DNA from: Jiulongibacter sediminis
GTDB taxonomy: Bacteria; Bacteroidota; Bacteroidia; Cytophagales; Spirosomataceae
Assembly: GCF_001306455.1 (NCBI RefSeq)
Contig: NZ_LGTQ01000012.1
Location: 62,001 to 126,000 of the forward strand
Direction: 5' to 3'
DNA: 64,000 nucleotides
Position numbers and translations under genes: made by a program. Numbering within the stretch: position 1 is the stretch's first letter; every line of letters begins with the position of its first letter. Below are positions 34,486-42,326 of this stretch, in pieces. The notes beneath the pieces were generated by a model. That model was given only the letters and a program-made list of their open reading frames with translations. It was not told where the DNA came from and made no database searches.

Positions 34486-35565
34486 CTAACGAGGTACGGT
34501 AAAGTACATGAAGGTAGCTATAACACTGAAGACGATATTAGGTAACCAAACCGCCAAAAGTGGATTCATATTCCCTGACTCGGCAATACCTTTTGACATA
34601 ATATAGAATAGAATATAAGTGAAAGCCAACACAAAACCGATAGCAATCTGTAGCCCAACTCCCCCACGCCTTTTTCGGGCAGAAACAATCAGTGCCATCA
34701 GCGACAAAATCAAAACGGCAAAAGGAGTGGCATAACGCTGATATCTTTCAATGAGAAAAGGCTCAATACCTTCTGAACCTCTTGAACGAAGCAGATCAAT
34801 CTGACTGTTCAGCTCATTAATAGTGAAGGTTTCCTGGATACCATGCGAACTCTCAAAGTCAGTGGGATACATACTCAAAGTTGAGTCAACATACTGACGG
34901 TCAATAGTTAACTCGTCTTTCATTATACCTATCTCACGAATTCTATAATCATAGATTCTCCATTTCGCCAAAGAGTCAATCCACATCGCCCTACGAGCTG
35001 AAAGCTTTTCTATCAATTCGTTACCTTCAAATTTTTCAATGGTAAAATCAAAAGCAGTTTTAGATTGATTATTATAAGTAGAGAAGTAAACATAAGTATC
35101 AGGAGCCACGGTCATGTGAAAATCGCGGTCTGAGAAGAAGAAGGTGTCATTGATATATTGATTCTCAAATGCAATCCGCTTTGCATTGGCTTTTGGTAAA
35201 ATCCAACCCACCATGACAAAGGAAAAAAGCCCGATCAGCAAGGCCCCCATAGCGTAAGGAAACATCAGTCTTCTGAAACTCACACCGCTGGTGAGAATAG
35301 CAATAATCTCGGAGTGAGCAGCCAATTTTGCGGTAAAAAACACCGTTGAAATAAAAATCATCAAAGGGCTGATATAATTAGCCCAGTATGGAGCAAGATT
35401 GGCGTAATAAGTCAAAAGAATTTCTGATGTCGGAGCATTTTTCTGAATGAAGTCATCATTCTTCTCCACATAATCAATCACCAGAATCACCAGCACAATA
35501 ACAAATACCGCAAAGACGTAAGTCTTCAAAAATTTCTTCAGCAGGTATTTATCAAGGATTTTCAT
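34486..35565 (-). CDS. LptF/LptG-family lipopolysaccharide export permease
   Basis: The 359-residue permease shows the YjgP/YjgQ layout: N-terminal MKILDKYLLKKFLKTY with a first helix (about 12-30), helices near 55-75 and 100-120, a large periplasmic beta-jellyroll-type domain (about 130-265), then three helices (about 277-297, 304-322 and 334-356). The late segment ERYQRYATPFAVLILSLMALIVS is typical. It should pair with LptB and another LptF/G to extract LPS from the inner membrane. The partner gene is not in the window. It lies 53 bases downstream of the DtxR-family regulator on the same strand. Confidence 0.88.
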   Translation of the reverse strand: MKILDKYLLKKFLKTYVFAVFVIVLVILVIDYVEKNDDFIQKNAPTSEILLTYYANLAPYWANYISPLMIFISTVFFTAKLAAHSEIIAILTSGVSFRRLMFPYAMGALLIGLFSFVMVGWILPKANAKRIAFENQYINDTFFFSDRDFHMTVAPDTYVYFSTYNNQSKTAFDFTIEKFEGNELIEKLSARRAMWIDSLAKWRIYDYRIREIGIMKDELTIDRQYVDSTLSMYPTDFESSHGIQETFTINELNSQIDLLRSRGSEGIEPFLIERYQRYATPFAVLILSLMALIVSARKRRGGVGLQIAIGFVLAFTYILFYIMSKGIAESGNMNPLLAVWLPNIVFSVIATFMYFTVPR

Positions 35566-35618
35566 TCTCGGGCGAAATTACATTGGTTTTTAGAAAGACC
35601 TCAGGCTTTTAAACTCTT

Positions 35619-36314
35619 TTAAGAAAGTTTACGTGCCTTCACCTGAATATTTTGAGCGACTTCAGAACTTATGCGGATGTTCTGACCACTCTCTGTCTGA
35701 AGTTCAAGGGAATGATCAAAATCGCTGATATCCGTTAAACTTACCTCTAATCCTAATTTTAAACCAAGCCTGTCAAAATGTTGAAGAAAAGGTGCGGAAT
35801 CTTCTGAAACACCCATAATCGTCAGCTTTTGCCCCTGTTCCATTTTTGAGAGTTGAGTGGTACCTACCGATGGCATGTTGCCCTGAGCATCAGGGATTGG
35901 GTCTCCATGCGGGTCAAACTTAGGGTGGCCAAGAAAATAATCGAGTTTATCGGTGAGTTCCTTTGATTTTATATGCTCCAATTCTTCGGCTAAGTCATGA
36001 ATTTCATCCCATTTAAACCCCAACTTCTCAACAAGAAAAACCTCCCATAAGCGATGTTTTCTAATAATCTTTAAGGCTATCTGAGATCCGGATTCTGTAA
36101 GGGTTACCCCTTGATATTTTTTATAGTGGATGTACTCCTTTTCTGACAGCTTTTTAAGCATATCCGTTACCGATGCAGCACGGGTTTGCGTCACCTCAGC
36201 CAGCTCGTTAGTACTCACTGCTTTTCCCTCATTTTGTGCAGAGAGATGAAAGATCGCTTTCAGATAATTTTCTTCCGTAAATGACGCCACTGAATTTCTT
36301 TTAACAAGCCACAA
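35619..36314 (-). CDS. DtxR/MntR-family metal-dependent transcriptional regulator
   Basis: The 231-residue regulator has a winged helix-turn-helix (about 10-75: SFTEENYLKAIFHLS, TRAASVTDMLKKLSEKEYIHYKKYQGV), a dimerisation and metal-binding part (about 76-150, HRLWEVFLVEKLGF and EELEHI), and a FeoA/SH3-like domain (about 155-230). Such repressors bind DNA when loaded with Fe(II) or Mn(II). Target operators are expected upstream of metal-uptake genes; a candidate sits at the siderophore receptor promoter at 6613-6635. No transporter gene is adjacent. Iron or manganese specificity cannot be decided. Confidence 0.88.
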   Translation of the reverse strand: MWLVKRNSVASFTEENYLKAIFHLSAQNEGKAVSTNELAEVTQTRAASVTDMLKKLSEKEYIHYKKYQGVTLTESGSQIALKIIRKHRLWEVFLVEKLGFKWDEIHDLAEELEHIKSKELTDKLDYFLGHPKFDPHGDPIPDAQGNMPSVGTTQLSKMEQGQKLTIMGVSEDSAPFLQHFDRLGLKLGLEVSLTDISDFDHSLELQTESGQNIRISSEVAQNIQVKARKLS

Positions 36315-36410
36315 AGTTAATTAATAAAGCTCCATCATAAAACCAACCTCAAAGGCACGAACAGCATTCTAAGATTGTTAATAGATTATAACATAAAAAA
36401 TGAAAACAGC

Positions 36411-36848
36411 ATGATAAAACCAAAGAACAGGAACATCAAAAAACTAGCTCTACTCATGGTAGCGGCTACTTCCTTAATAGCTTGCAGCAAAACTAACCTT
36501 GCACCAAGTCAGAGTTTTAAAGTCAGTGAAAGTGAAAACCTAAATTTCAACTATGACTCAAAAAGTGGAAGTATTGATATAACCGAGATTCAGGAAAGCC
36601 GATGCCCGGCAAATGCTAACTGCATAAGAGCTGGCGAAGCCATTGTTACATTCAACCTAAAACTTGGAGACAAAAAACTAACCGATCAAAAGCTTTGTGT
36701 TCAATGTGAACGCCCTTTTGAAATTCCGGAGGAAATGAGTTTTGAGGTTGATAATATCAGCTATACTTTAAAGCTTTTAGATGTAACTCCTTTCCCTACC
36801 TTAGACAATTCGAACGAAACAAAACAGGCTGAATTTGAGCTAAATTAA
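36411..36848 (+). CDS. Putative lipoprotein with CPxxxxC motif
   Basis: From the ATG at 36411 the protein has 145 residues, with a lipoprotein signal ending in a SLIAC-type lipobox (Cys at about 25). Its middle contains SRCPANANCIRAGEA, a motif seen in small Bacteroidota lipoproteins of unknown function. It carries a second cysteine pair, LCVQCERP. The cysteines may form disulfides in the periplasm. The frame also opens at a TTG at 36375, but that would add a polar leader before the signal. No partner gene is evident; the LOG-family gene begins 71 bases downstream. Confidence 0.65.
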   Translation: MIKPKNRNIKKLALLMVAATSLIACSKTNLAPSQSFKVSESENLNFNYDSKSGSIDITEIQESRCPANANCIRAGEAIVTFNLKLGDKKLTDQKLCVQCERPFEIPEEMSFEVDNISYTLKLLDVTPFPTLDNSNETKQAEFELN

Positions 36849-36919
36849 GGAACCGAATATTTTGAAATTTCGTATTGAACAAAGTTCTTCGTGCATCAAC
36901 AAAAACAAAACCATACGAA

Positions 36920-37633
36920 ATGAGAAAGAATGAACAAGAAATAAAATTTCTGGAGGGGCCACGTTCCAGATGGGATGAATTCTCAATGGCCTTTGAGGTA
37001 CTCCTCGAATTTATACGCGGCTTCAGAGCAATGCACTTTATTGGTCCTTGCGTCACAGTCTTTGGCTCAGCCAGATTTAAAGAGGATAATCCATACTATA
37101 TTGAATGCCGGAAACTTTCAGCTGAAATTGCAAAAGTTGGTTTCACGATAATGACAGGCGGTGGCCCGGGAATCATGGAGGCGGCAAATCGCGGTGCCAA
37201 AGATGTTGGTGGCCGATCCGTCGGTTGTAATATCGAACTGCCTTTTGAGCAAAGCGGAAACCCATACCTTGACAAGTGGGTGGATTTCAAGTACTTTTTT
37301 GTTAGAAAGGTCTTATTGGTCAAATACTCCTATGCCTTTGTTATTTGCCCGGGTGGTTTCGGTACGCTTGATGAGTTTTTTGAAAGCTCTACGCTTATTC
37401 AAACCGGCAAAATCAAGAAATTCCCGATTGTGATTTTCAATACCGAATATCATAAACACGTCATGGAGCATATCGATAAAATGATAGAAGTAGGTACAAT
37501 TTCACCGGAAGATAAAAACATGTTTTTAGTGACAGATTCTATTCCGGAGGCCGTTGAATACATCCGTAAAAACACCATTAAACCTTTCGGCCTTAAATAC
37601 AAACCTCAGGGAGTATTTGGAGAAAGGTCATAA
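36920..37633 (+). CDS. LOG (Lonely Guy)-family protein
   Basis: The 237-residue protein (from the ATG at 36920) is a Rossmann-fold member of TIGR00730. It shows VTVFGSARF, the GGGPGIMEAANRGA motif and PGGFGTLDEFFE, which together bind AMP and the catalytic Arg/Glu of cytokinin riboside 5'-monophosphate phosphoribohydrolases. Bacterial members cleave the N-glycosidic bond of nucleotides; the physiological substrate is often unknown. An in-frame TTG at 36875 would add 15 residues and is less likely. A strong bidirectional terminator follows. Confidence 0.87.
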   Translation: MRKNEQEIKFLEGPRSRWDEFSMAFEVLLEFIRGFRAMHFIGPCVTVFGSARFKEDNPYYIECRKLSAEIAKVGFTIMTGGGPGIMEAANRGAKDVGGRSVGCNIELPFEQSGNPYLDKWVDFKYFFVRKVLLVKYSYAFVICPGGFGTLDEFFESSTLIQTGKIKKFPIVIFNTEYHKHVMEHIDKMIEVGTISPEDKNMFLVTDSIPEAVEYIRKNTIKPFGLKYKPQGVFGERS

Positions 37634-37654
37634 AGAGAAATGCCTGCCGGAAAT

Positions 37655-37695
37655 AAAGAAAGGTCTTTGAGTATAACTCAAAGACCTTTCTTTTT
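37655..37695. terminator. Strong bidirectional terminator
   Basis: An 18-bp perfect stem, AAAGAAAGGTCTTTGAGT (37655-37672) with its complement at 37676-37693, encloses a 3-base loop (ATA) and is followed by TT on the plus strand. On the minus strand the same hairpin is flanked by T-rich sequence. It serves the LOG gene and probably the convergent TPM gene. Confidence 0.8.
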
Positions 37696-37713
37696 GATAT
37701 TACTATTTCTTTC

Positions 37714-38595
37714 TCAATAACTCCCTCCGGCACCACCGCCACCAAAGCTTCCACCACCGAAGCCTCCAAAGCCTCCTCCGCCAGACCAACCGCCACCTCC
37801 ACCAGACCAGCCACCACCTGACCAATTCCCTGAGTGCTGCCCCCAACCCGTATAGGTGGTATAAGGCCAGGCCGAAGACCTTCGCATACCGCCGCCTCCA
37901 CCACCGCGGCCACCTTTGCTAATGGCTCGCATGATGATGAAGATTACGATCACCATCAGAATAAACGCCCAGACCGGAAATTCTCCAACCTCATCAGGTT
38001 CAGCCTCAAACTCACCCGTAGTGTACTGCATAATAGCATCTGTACCTTTTTCTAATCCCTCGTAAAATCTGGACTCCCTGAAGAGCGGAATAATGATCCT
38101 ATCTACTATTCTTTTTGCATAGGCGTCTGGTAAAGCCCCCTCCAAACCATATCCCGGAGAAATGTAAATTTTCCTATCATCAGTGGCCCAAAGAACAACA
38201 ACACCGTTATTCTTTCCTTCATGTCCTATACCCCACTCTCTCCCAAGCTTGGTGGCGTACATATTCATGTCATAGGGTTCCACTGTTTTGACCACCACCA
38301 CTGCAATTTGATTAGAGGTGGTATCATCAAACTCCACCAGTTTGCGTTCAAGAGATTGAATTTCAGTGGTGGAGAGCATTCCCACGAAATCATTAACTAA
38401 TCTGGGAGGATCGGGTACAGGAGGTATATTTTGGGCAAAGACAGTTGTCAGGGACAAGAAACAAAAGATCAGAGACAAAAGACTTAAGAAGTAAAACTTG
38501 AGACCTAAGACAGGAGACACAAAACGCCCCAAAAACAGGTTCGTATCTGTTTCTTTGTTTCCTAATACTGATGTCTTTGCGATTATTCTGTTCAT
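37714..38595 (-). CDS. TPM-domain protein with Gly/Ser-rich tail
   Basis: The 293-residue protein has a hydrophobic signal at about 33-54, a TPM_phosphatase domain (about 60-185: VNDFVGMLSTTEIQSLERKL, NQIAVVVVKTV, WGIGHEGKNNGVVVLWATDDRKIYISPGYGLEG), a membrane helix (about 207-225) and a glycine/serine/tryptophan-rich C-terminus. TPM proteins (YgcG family) occur next to LemA; function is debated (photosystem repair phosphatase in plants, envelope role in bacteria). The 30 residues before the signal come from a degenerate repeat and may be untranslated if a downstream start is used. Overlaps the next TPM gene by 4 bases. Confidence 0.8.
   Translation of the reverse strand: MNRIIAKTSVLGNKETDTNLFLGRFVSPVLGLKFYFLSLLSLIFCFLSLTTVFAQNIPPVPDPPRLVNDFVGMLSTTEIQSLERKLVEFDDTTSNQIAVVVVKTVEPYDMNMYATKLGREWGIGHEGKNNGVVVLWATDDRKIYISPGYGLEGALPDAYAKRIVDRIIIPLFRESRFYEGLEKGTDAIMQYTTGEFEAEPDEVGEFPVWAFILMVIVIFIIMRAISKGGRGGGGGGMRRSSAWPYTTYTGWGQHSGNWSGGGWSGGGGGWSGGGGFGGFGGGSFGGGGAGGSY
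38450..38535. repeat. Degenerate GACAAAAGAC-type repeat inside a coding start
   Basis: Units such as GGGACAAGAAAC, GAGACAAAAGAC, TTAAGAAGTAAAACTTGAG and CTAAGACAGGAGACAC run through 38450-38535. The same kind of sequence occurs at 13514-13543. Here it encodes the signal-peptide region of the TPM protein on the minus strand. Confidence 0.4.
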
Positions 38596-39029
38596 TTCTT
38601 TTTCCCGAAAGAAATCTCATTTGAGATTTCATTGACGTCTCCCTTCATTTCGTAAGGGAAATACTTTTGCAAGGCTTCACCAGCCTTTTCAATAGCCAGG
38701 CATAGGCCGTCGATGGTATGTCCGATGTGTAAGTTGTCGAACATGATCTTCTTTTCCTCCTTCCAGAAATCCGGGCCGGTTTTTTCATGAATTCCGATAT
38801 CTCCAAGTATAGCAAATTTGCGATCAGTAATAGAGATATAGAAGAGTACTCCGTTACGGTAAGCCGTATGGTCGAGCGAAAGAAAACTGAAAACCTCCTG
38901 TGCTCTGATGAGGGGTTCATCATGAGGACAATGCTCCTCTACGTGAACCTTGATTTCACCGGAAGTTTTCAATTCAGCTTTCCTTATGGCTTCTGTAATC
39001 TGATTTCTTTCAGCTTCAGAAAAGAACAT
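38592..39029 (-). CDS. Soluble TPM-domain protein
   Basis: The 145-residue protein is a second, shorter TPM domain, without signal peptide or glycine-rich tail: FFSEAERNQITEAIRKAELKTSGEIKVHVEEHCPHDEP at the N-terminus, then GVLFYISITDRKFAILGDIGIHE near 79-101, and DGLCLAIEKAGEALQKYFP at the end. Soluble TPM proteins usually lie between lemA and the membrane-bound TPM gene, as here. The LemA gene ends 11 bases upstream and the larger TPM gene overlaps by 4 bases. Function is unknown beyond a suspected role with LemA. Confidence 0.85.
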   Translation of the reverse strand: MFFSEAERNQITEAIRKAELKTSGEIKVHVEEHCPHDEPLIRAQEVFSFLSLDHTAYRNGVLFYISITDRKFAILGDIGIHEKTGPDFWKEEKKIMFDNLHIGHTIDGLCLAIEKAGEALQKYFPYEMKGDVNEISNEISFGKKK

Positions 39030-39040
39030 ATTGATGGTAT

Positions 39041-39634
39041 TTATTCGAAGTCAAAATCTACATCAGGAGCTTCCTGAGCGGCTTCAGATGCAGCAAAAGG
39101 AGCTTTGCGTTCGAAGCCAAACATACCAGCCATAAGGTTCATAGGAAATGACCTGACTGCCAGATTATAATCTGCAATACCAGCATTAAAATCGTTTCTG
39201 GCCACAGCAATTCTATTTTCAGTTCCTTCAATCTGGGCCTGCAACTCCAGGAAGTTCTGATTCGCTTTAAGATCAGGATAACGCTCTACAGCAACCAAAA
39301 GGCGGCTTAATGTTCCGGAGAGTTGATCCTGGGCGGCCTGAAATTTCTCCATGTTTTCAGGGGTCAATTCATCAGCAGAAAGCTGAATAGATGTTGCCTT
39401 CGCTCTGGCCTCAATTACATCTGTCAATGTGCCTCTCTCAAAATCTGCCGCTCCCTGAACCGTTTTCACGAGGTTATTAATGAGGTCGGCTCTTCTTTGA
39501 TATTGCGTCTGAACATTAGCCCATAGCTGCTCTACATTATTGTCTTTAGCCACCAGGCCGTTATATGAGTTGCAGCCGTACATTCCTAGAAGAAGTAGTA
39601 AACCTACTATTCCGAGAGTTCCTAATCTTTTCAT
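39041..39634 (-). CDS. LemA family lipoprotein
   Basis: The 197-residue protein has a signal with lipobox MYGC (Cys21), then the LemA helical core: NSYNGLVAKDNNVEQLWANVQTQYQRRADLI with the NLV motif, then coiled helices up to about 165. The ending EGTENRIAVARNDFNAGIADYN followed by RSFPMNLMAGMFGFE is diagnostic. LemA proteins are membrane-bound helical bundles of uncertain function, nearly always next to TPM proteins. This is the first gene of the three-gene operon LemA-TPM-TPM. Confidence 0.92.
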   Translation of the reverse strand: MKRLGTLGIVGLLLLLGMYGCNSYNGLVAKDNNVEQLWANVQTQYQRRADLINNLVKTVQGAADFERGTLTDVIEARAKATSIQLSADELTPENMEKFQAAQDQLSGTLSRLLVAVERYPDLKANQNFLELQAQIEGTENRIAVARNDFNAGIADYNLAVRSFPMNLMAGMFGFERKAPFAASEAAQEAPDVDFDFE

Positions 39635-39746
39635 CTGAAAAAGGGTTTTAGTTTTAAATTTAGTGTAACCAAATGTATCAAATAGTCATGATTTCTCAAA
39701 TGATACAATGACAGTCGGTTTTTAAAAACGATCAAGCGGTAGAATA

Positions 39747-41150
39747 TCAGGGCAGTTGCATCATTGGCTTAGGATAATCCTTCCCTGGACGCAAACCATA
39801 ACCCTCAAGCTCACTTTCTGAGGCTTTGTCAAAATTATGAATCACCGCTGCAGGCACATTTTTTAGTTCAGGCAGCCAGTGCTTTATATACTCAGCCTCG
39901 GGGTCGTATTTTTCTCCCTGTTTTGAGATATTGAAATAGCGATTTGGGCGAGGATCATTACCTATTCCAGCGATGTAGTTCCAGTTGCCCCAGTTGCTAC
40001 ACACATCGTAATCAATCAGTTTGCTCTCAAAGTACATGGCACCCCACCACCACTCCAGACGAAGGTCTTTAGTAAAGAAACTCGTAACAATCTGGCGACC
40101 TCGGTTTGACATAAAGCCTGTGGCATTAAGCTCCCTCATATTGGCGTCAACGAAAGGAATTCCCGTCACACCTTTCATCCATTTTTTATAATCATCTTTA
40201 TCACCCCGCCAGTCTTTGATAAGATCATGCTGAATACCGCAACGTTTAAACAGGCGAATGCCATATTTCAAGGCTACTAAATGGAAATAGTCTCTCCATA
40301 TTAACTCAAAAATCACCCAGTAGGTCGATTCATTTTTGACAACTTCTTTCTCAAACTTTCTGACCTCATGATATATTTTACGTGGAGAAACACAGCCAAG
40401 ACTTATCCAGGCCGAAAGCTTTGAAGAAAACTCATTTCCTAAAAGGCCATTTCTGGTCTCTTTATAGGTTTTGATATTTTGAGATTCCCACACAAAATAT
40501 TGTAACCTCTCCAGCCCGGCTTTTTCCCCACCTTTGTAAAAATCACTATCGCTCTGATCTTCTTCATCAAAACCGAGGTCTTTGAGGTGTGGAATTTCGC
40601 CTAACTCTATATCACTGATATCTTTAAGTTTACCCGGTTCAGGCAAAGCTGGTCTAACTTTAGACTGCTTGTCCATTTTTTTTCTGAATTCAGTAAAAAC
40701 ATCCGGCAAAAACTTAATCTGAAAAGGCAGATCACGCACATGATAAAGAGTAGCCTGCCAGATAAGCTCCATATCAATATTGAGCCTTTTGAGATTTTGA
40801 GACAGCTCAAACTCAAGAGAGGTTTCTTCCTGTGTAACCTCTTTTGAGGCCAGAACATAAAGCACATCACGCTCTTGGGCTATTTTGGCTAGTTCGATGG
40901 AAGGATCCCCAATTCGGATAATGAGATCAGAGCCCTTTGATTGCAAATTTTTCTTAAGGTCTTGCAGCGACTCCAAAAGAAATTTAGCTCTGTAAACTCC
41001 CGTCTTTTTATACCCAAATTTGGTTTCATCAAACTGGGAAGGGTCAATGACATAAACAGGCAAAACCCGTCCTAAATCAGCCGCCCGCAGTAGTGCCTCA
41101 TTGTCATGAAGTCTAAGGTCATTTCTAAACCAAAAAAGAATATCTCGCAT
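39747..41150 (-). CDS. DASH-type cryptochrome / photolyase
   Basis: The 467-residue flavoprotein has the photolyase antenna domain (about 1-135: DILFWFRNDLRLHDNEALL) and the FAD-binding helical domain. The latter includes the TGIPFVDANMRELNATGFMSNRGRQ block around residues 328-355, DLRLEWWWGAMYFE and SNWGNWNYIAG, which carry the FAD-contacting residues and the tryptophan chain. The KTGVYRAKFLLESL segment points to the DASH class, which repairs cyclobutane dimers in single-stranded DNA using blue light. No accessory gene is adjacent. Confidence 0.88.
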   Translation of the reverse strand: MRDILFWFRNDLRLHDNEALLRAADLGRVLPVYVIDPSQFDETKFGYKKTGVYRAKFLLESLQDLKKNLQSKGSDLIIRIGDPSIELAKIAQERDVLYVLASKEVTQEETSLEFELSQNLKRLNIDMELIWQATLYHVRDLPFQIKFLPDVFTEFRKKMDKQSKVRPALPEPGKLKDISDIELGEIPHLKDLGFDEEDQSDSDFYKGGEKAGLERLQYFVWESQNIKTYKETRNGLLGNEFSSKLSAWISLGCVSPRKIYHEVRKFEKEVVKNESTYWVIFELIWRDYFHLVALKYGIRLFKRCGIQHDLIKDWRGDKDDYKKWMKGVTGIPFVDANMRELNATGFMSNRGRQIVTSFFTKDLRLEWWWGAMYFESKLIDYDVCSNWGNWNYIAGIGNDPRPNRYFNISKQGEKYDPEAEYIKHWLPELKNVPAAVIHNFDKASESELEGYGLRPGKDYPKPMMQLP

Positions 41151-41208
41151 AAAAAAAAGGATGTTGCTGCAAAGCTAACACCCCTTACCTACTGAAAAAA
41201 ATGAAGTT

Positions 41209-41976
41209 TTAAAGTTTTCCATTTAACGACCAATCATAATCCTTGTAGGACACGTCAGCGTTTGAACCAGCTTTTGTTTTCGCGTATTTATTCACCCATT
41301 CTCTTACTGATCCTTTCTTTTTAAAATCGCCTCCGTACCAATTAAAGAGTTTGGAGATGTTCATCTGACCCGAACTCACTTCATTTTTAAAGGGATCATT
41401 GAGAAATTTAACACCCTGATCGTCCAGCTGGCTCACCAATTTTGAAGCCACAAAGGCTTCATTTCTGAGCGGAGGACAGGATTTTGCCGCACAAACAAGT
41501 GCAAAATGTATCCTAGGTTCATTAAATCGCTTTCGAATGATACCATGCTCAATATTGTTCAAATCCATTTCCTCTCCTCCTATTTTAATAAACTTAATGT
41601 CCCAAGGCGTGTTCACAAAGGGGATTTTGATGGTGGAGCCAATGTCTTTAATACTCTTTATATTCTTGTCGGCATGATTGAGAATCAATTTTACTGTAAA
41701 TGCATTGTAAGCATTAATCCAGTATGCCAGTTTTTCGTTAGCTGACCAACTACTGGCCGGGGCATTAGCAGAAACCATATCAAGATATTGATCCAGCTTT
41801 TTCTCGTCAATTTTAAAGCCACCATAGTCTACATAACCTGAATTACTTACATGCTTCTTTAAGAGGTTATCCCAAATTTCATGACTTATAGGTGCTGCCG
41901 ATGATTCTGCCGTCTCTACAGCAAAACAGCTAAAGAGAAGAAACAGGAGTGGGAAAAACACTAAAACCCTTTTCAT
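41209..41976 (-). CDS. DUF547 family putative lipoprotein
   Basis: The 255-residue protein (from the ATG at 41976) has a hydrophobic N-terminus with an LFSC lipobox. Its body contains DUF547 hallmarks: WINAYNAFTVKLIL near residue 90-103, a DIKFIKIGGEEMDLNNIEHGIIRKRF block around 135-160, and HFALVCAAKSCPPLRNEAF. The family may be related to transglutaminase-like or cysteine-protease folds, but its function is unknown. An upstream ATG at 42000 would add eight residues with no benefit. Nothing in its neighbourhood points to a role. Confidence 0.85.
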   Translation of the reverse strand: MKRVLVFFPLLFLLFSCFAVETAESSAAPISHEIWDNLLKKHVSNSGYVDYGGFKIDEKKLDQYLDMVSANAPASSWSANEKLAYWINAYNAFTVKLILNHADKNIKSIKDIGSTIKIPFVNTPWDIKFIKIGGEEMDLNNIEHGIIRKRFNEPRIHFALVCAAKSCPPLRNEAFVASKLVSQLDDQGVKFLNDPFKNEVSSGQMNISKLFNWYGGDFKKKGSVREWVNKYAKTKAGSNADVSYKDYDWSLNGKL

Positions 41977-42139
41977 TTTATCTACAGTTTTAAGTCTCAA
42001 ATAAGATTTGGTTTACCTACGAGTTCAGGCTAAAAAAGGTTTTAAGAGTCATCAGAGGATAATTGAGGGCAATTGTACTTTTCTCACCGAAAAACATTTT
42101 GACAAATTTCTAAATATTGACTAATTAAGCAGTTAACAA

Positions 42140-42157
42140 TTTCTTAATGTTAAGAAA
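42140..42157. promoter_or_regulatory. Perfect palindrome upstream of TonB receptor gene
   Basis: TTTCTTAA-TG-TTAAGAAA is an 8-bp inverted repeat with a 2-base centre, at 76 bases before the -7 box of the receptor gene. Its symmetry suggests a binding site for a dimeric regulator. It lies in an AT-rich stretch, so chance is possible. Confidence 0.3.
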
Positions 42158-42232
42158 ATTACAAATCACTGTAATATTCTAAGATTACACATTCTGTTTA
42201 GGCTACCACCTAAATCAAAAATTAAATATTAG

Positions 42233-42240
42233 TATGTTTG
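42233..42240 (+). promoter_or_regulatory. -7 promoter box of TonB receptor gene
   Basis: TATGTTTG matches TAnnTTTG and lies 86 bases before the preferred ATG at 42327. The leader then contains a small GACC-A6-GGTC hairpin at 42260-42273. Confidence 0.5.
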
Positions 42241-42326
42241 CAGAAGAATAGGATGACAAGACCAAAAAAGGTCAGAATCTGTACTATTTTATGTCAACTT
42301 CTTCAAACAATACTTACCCCAAAATT

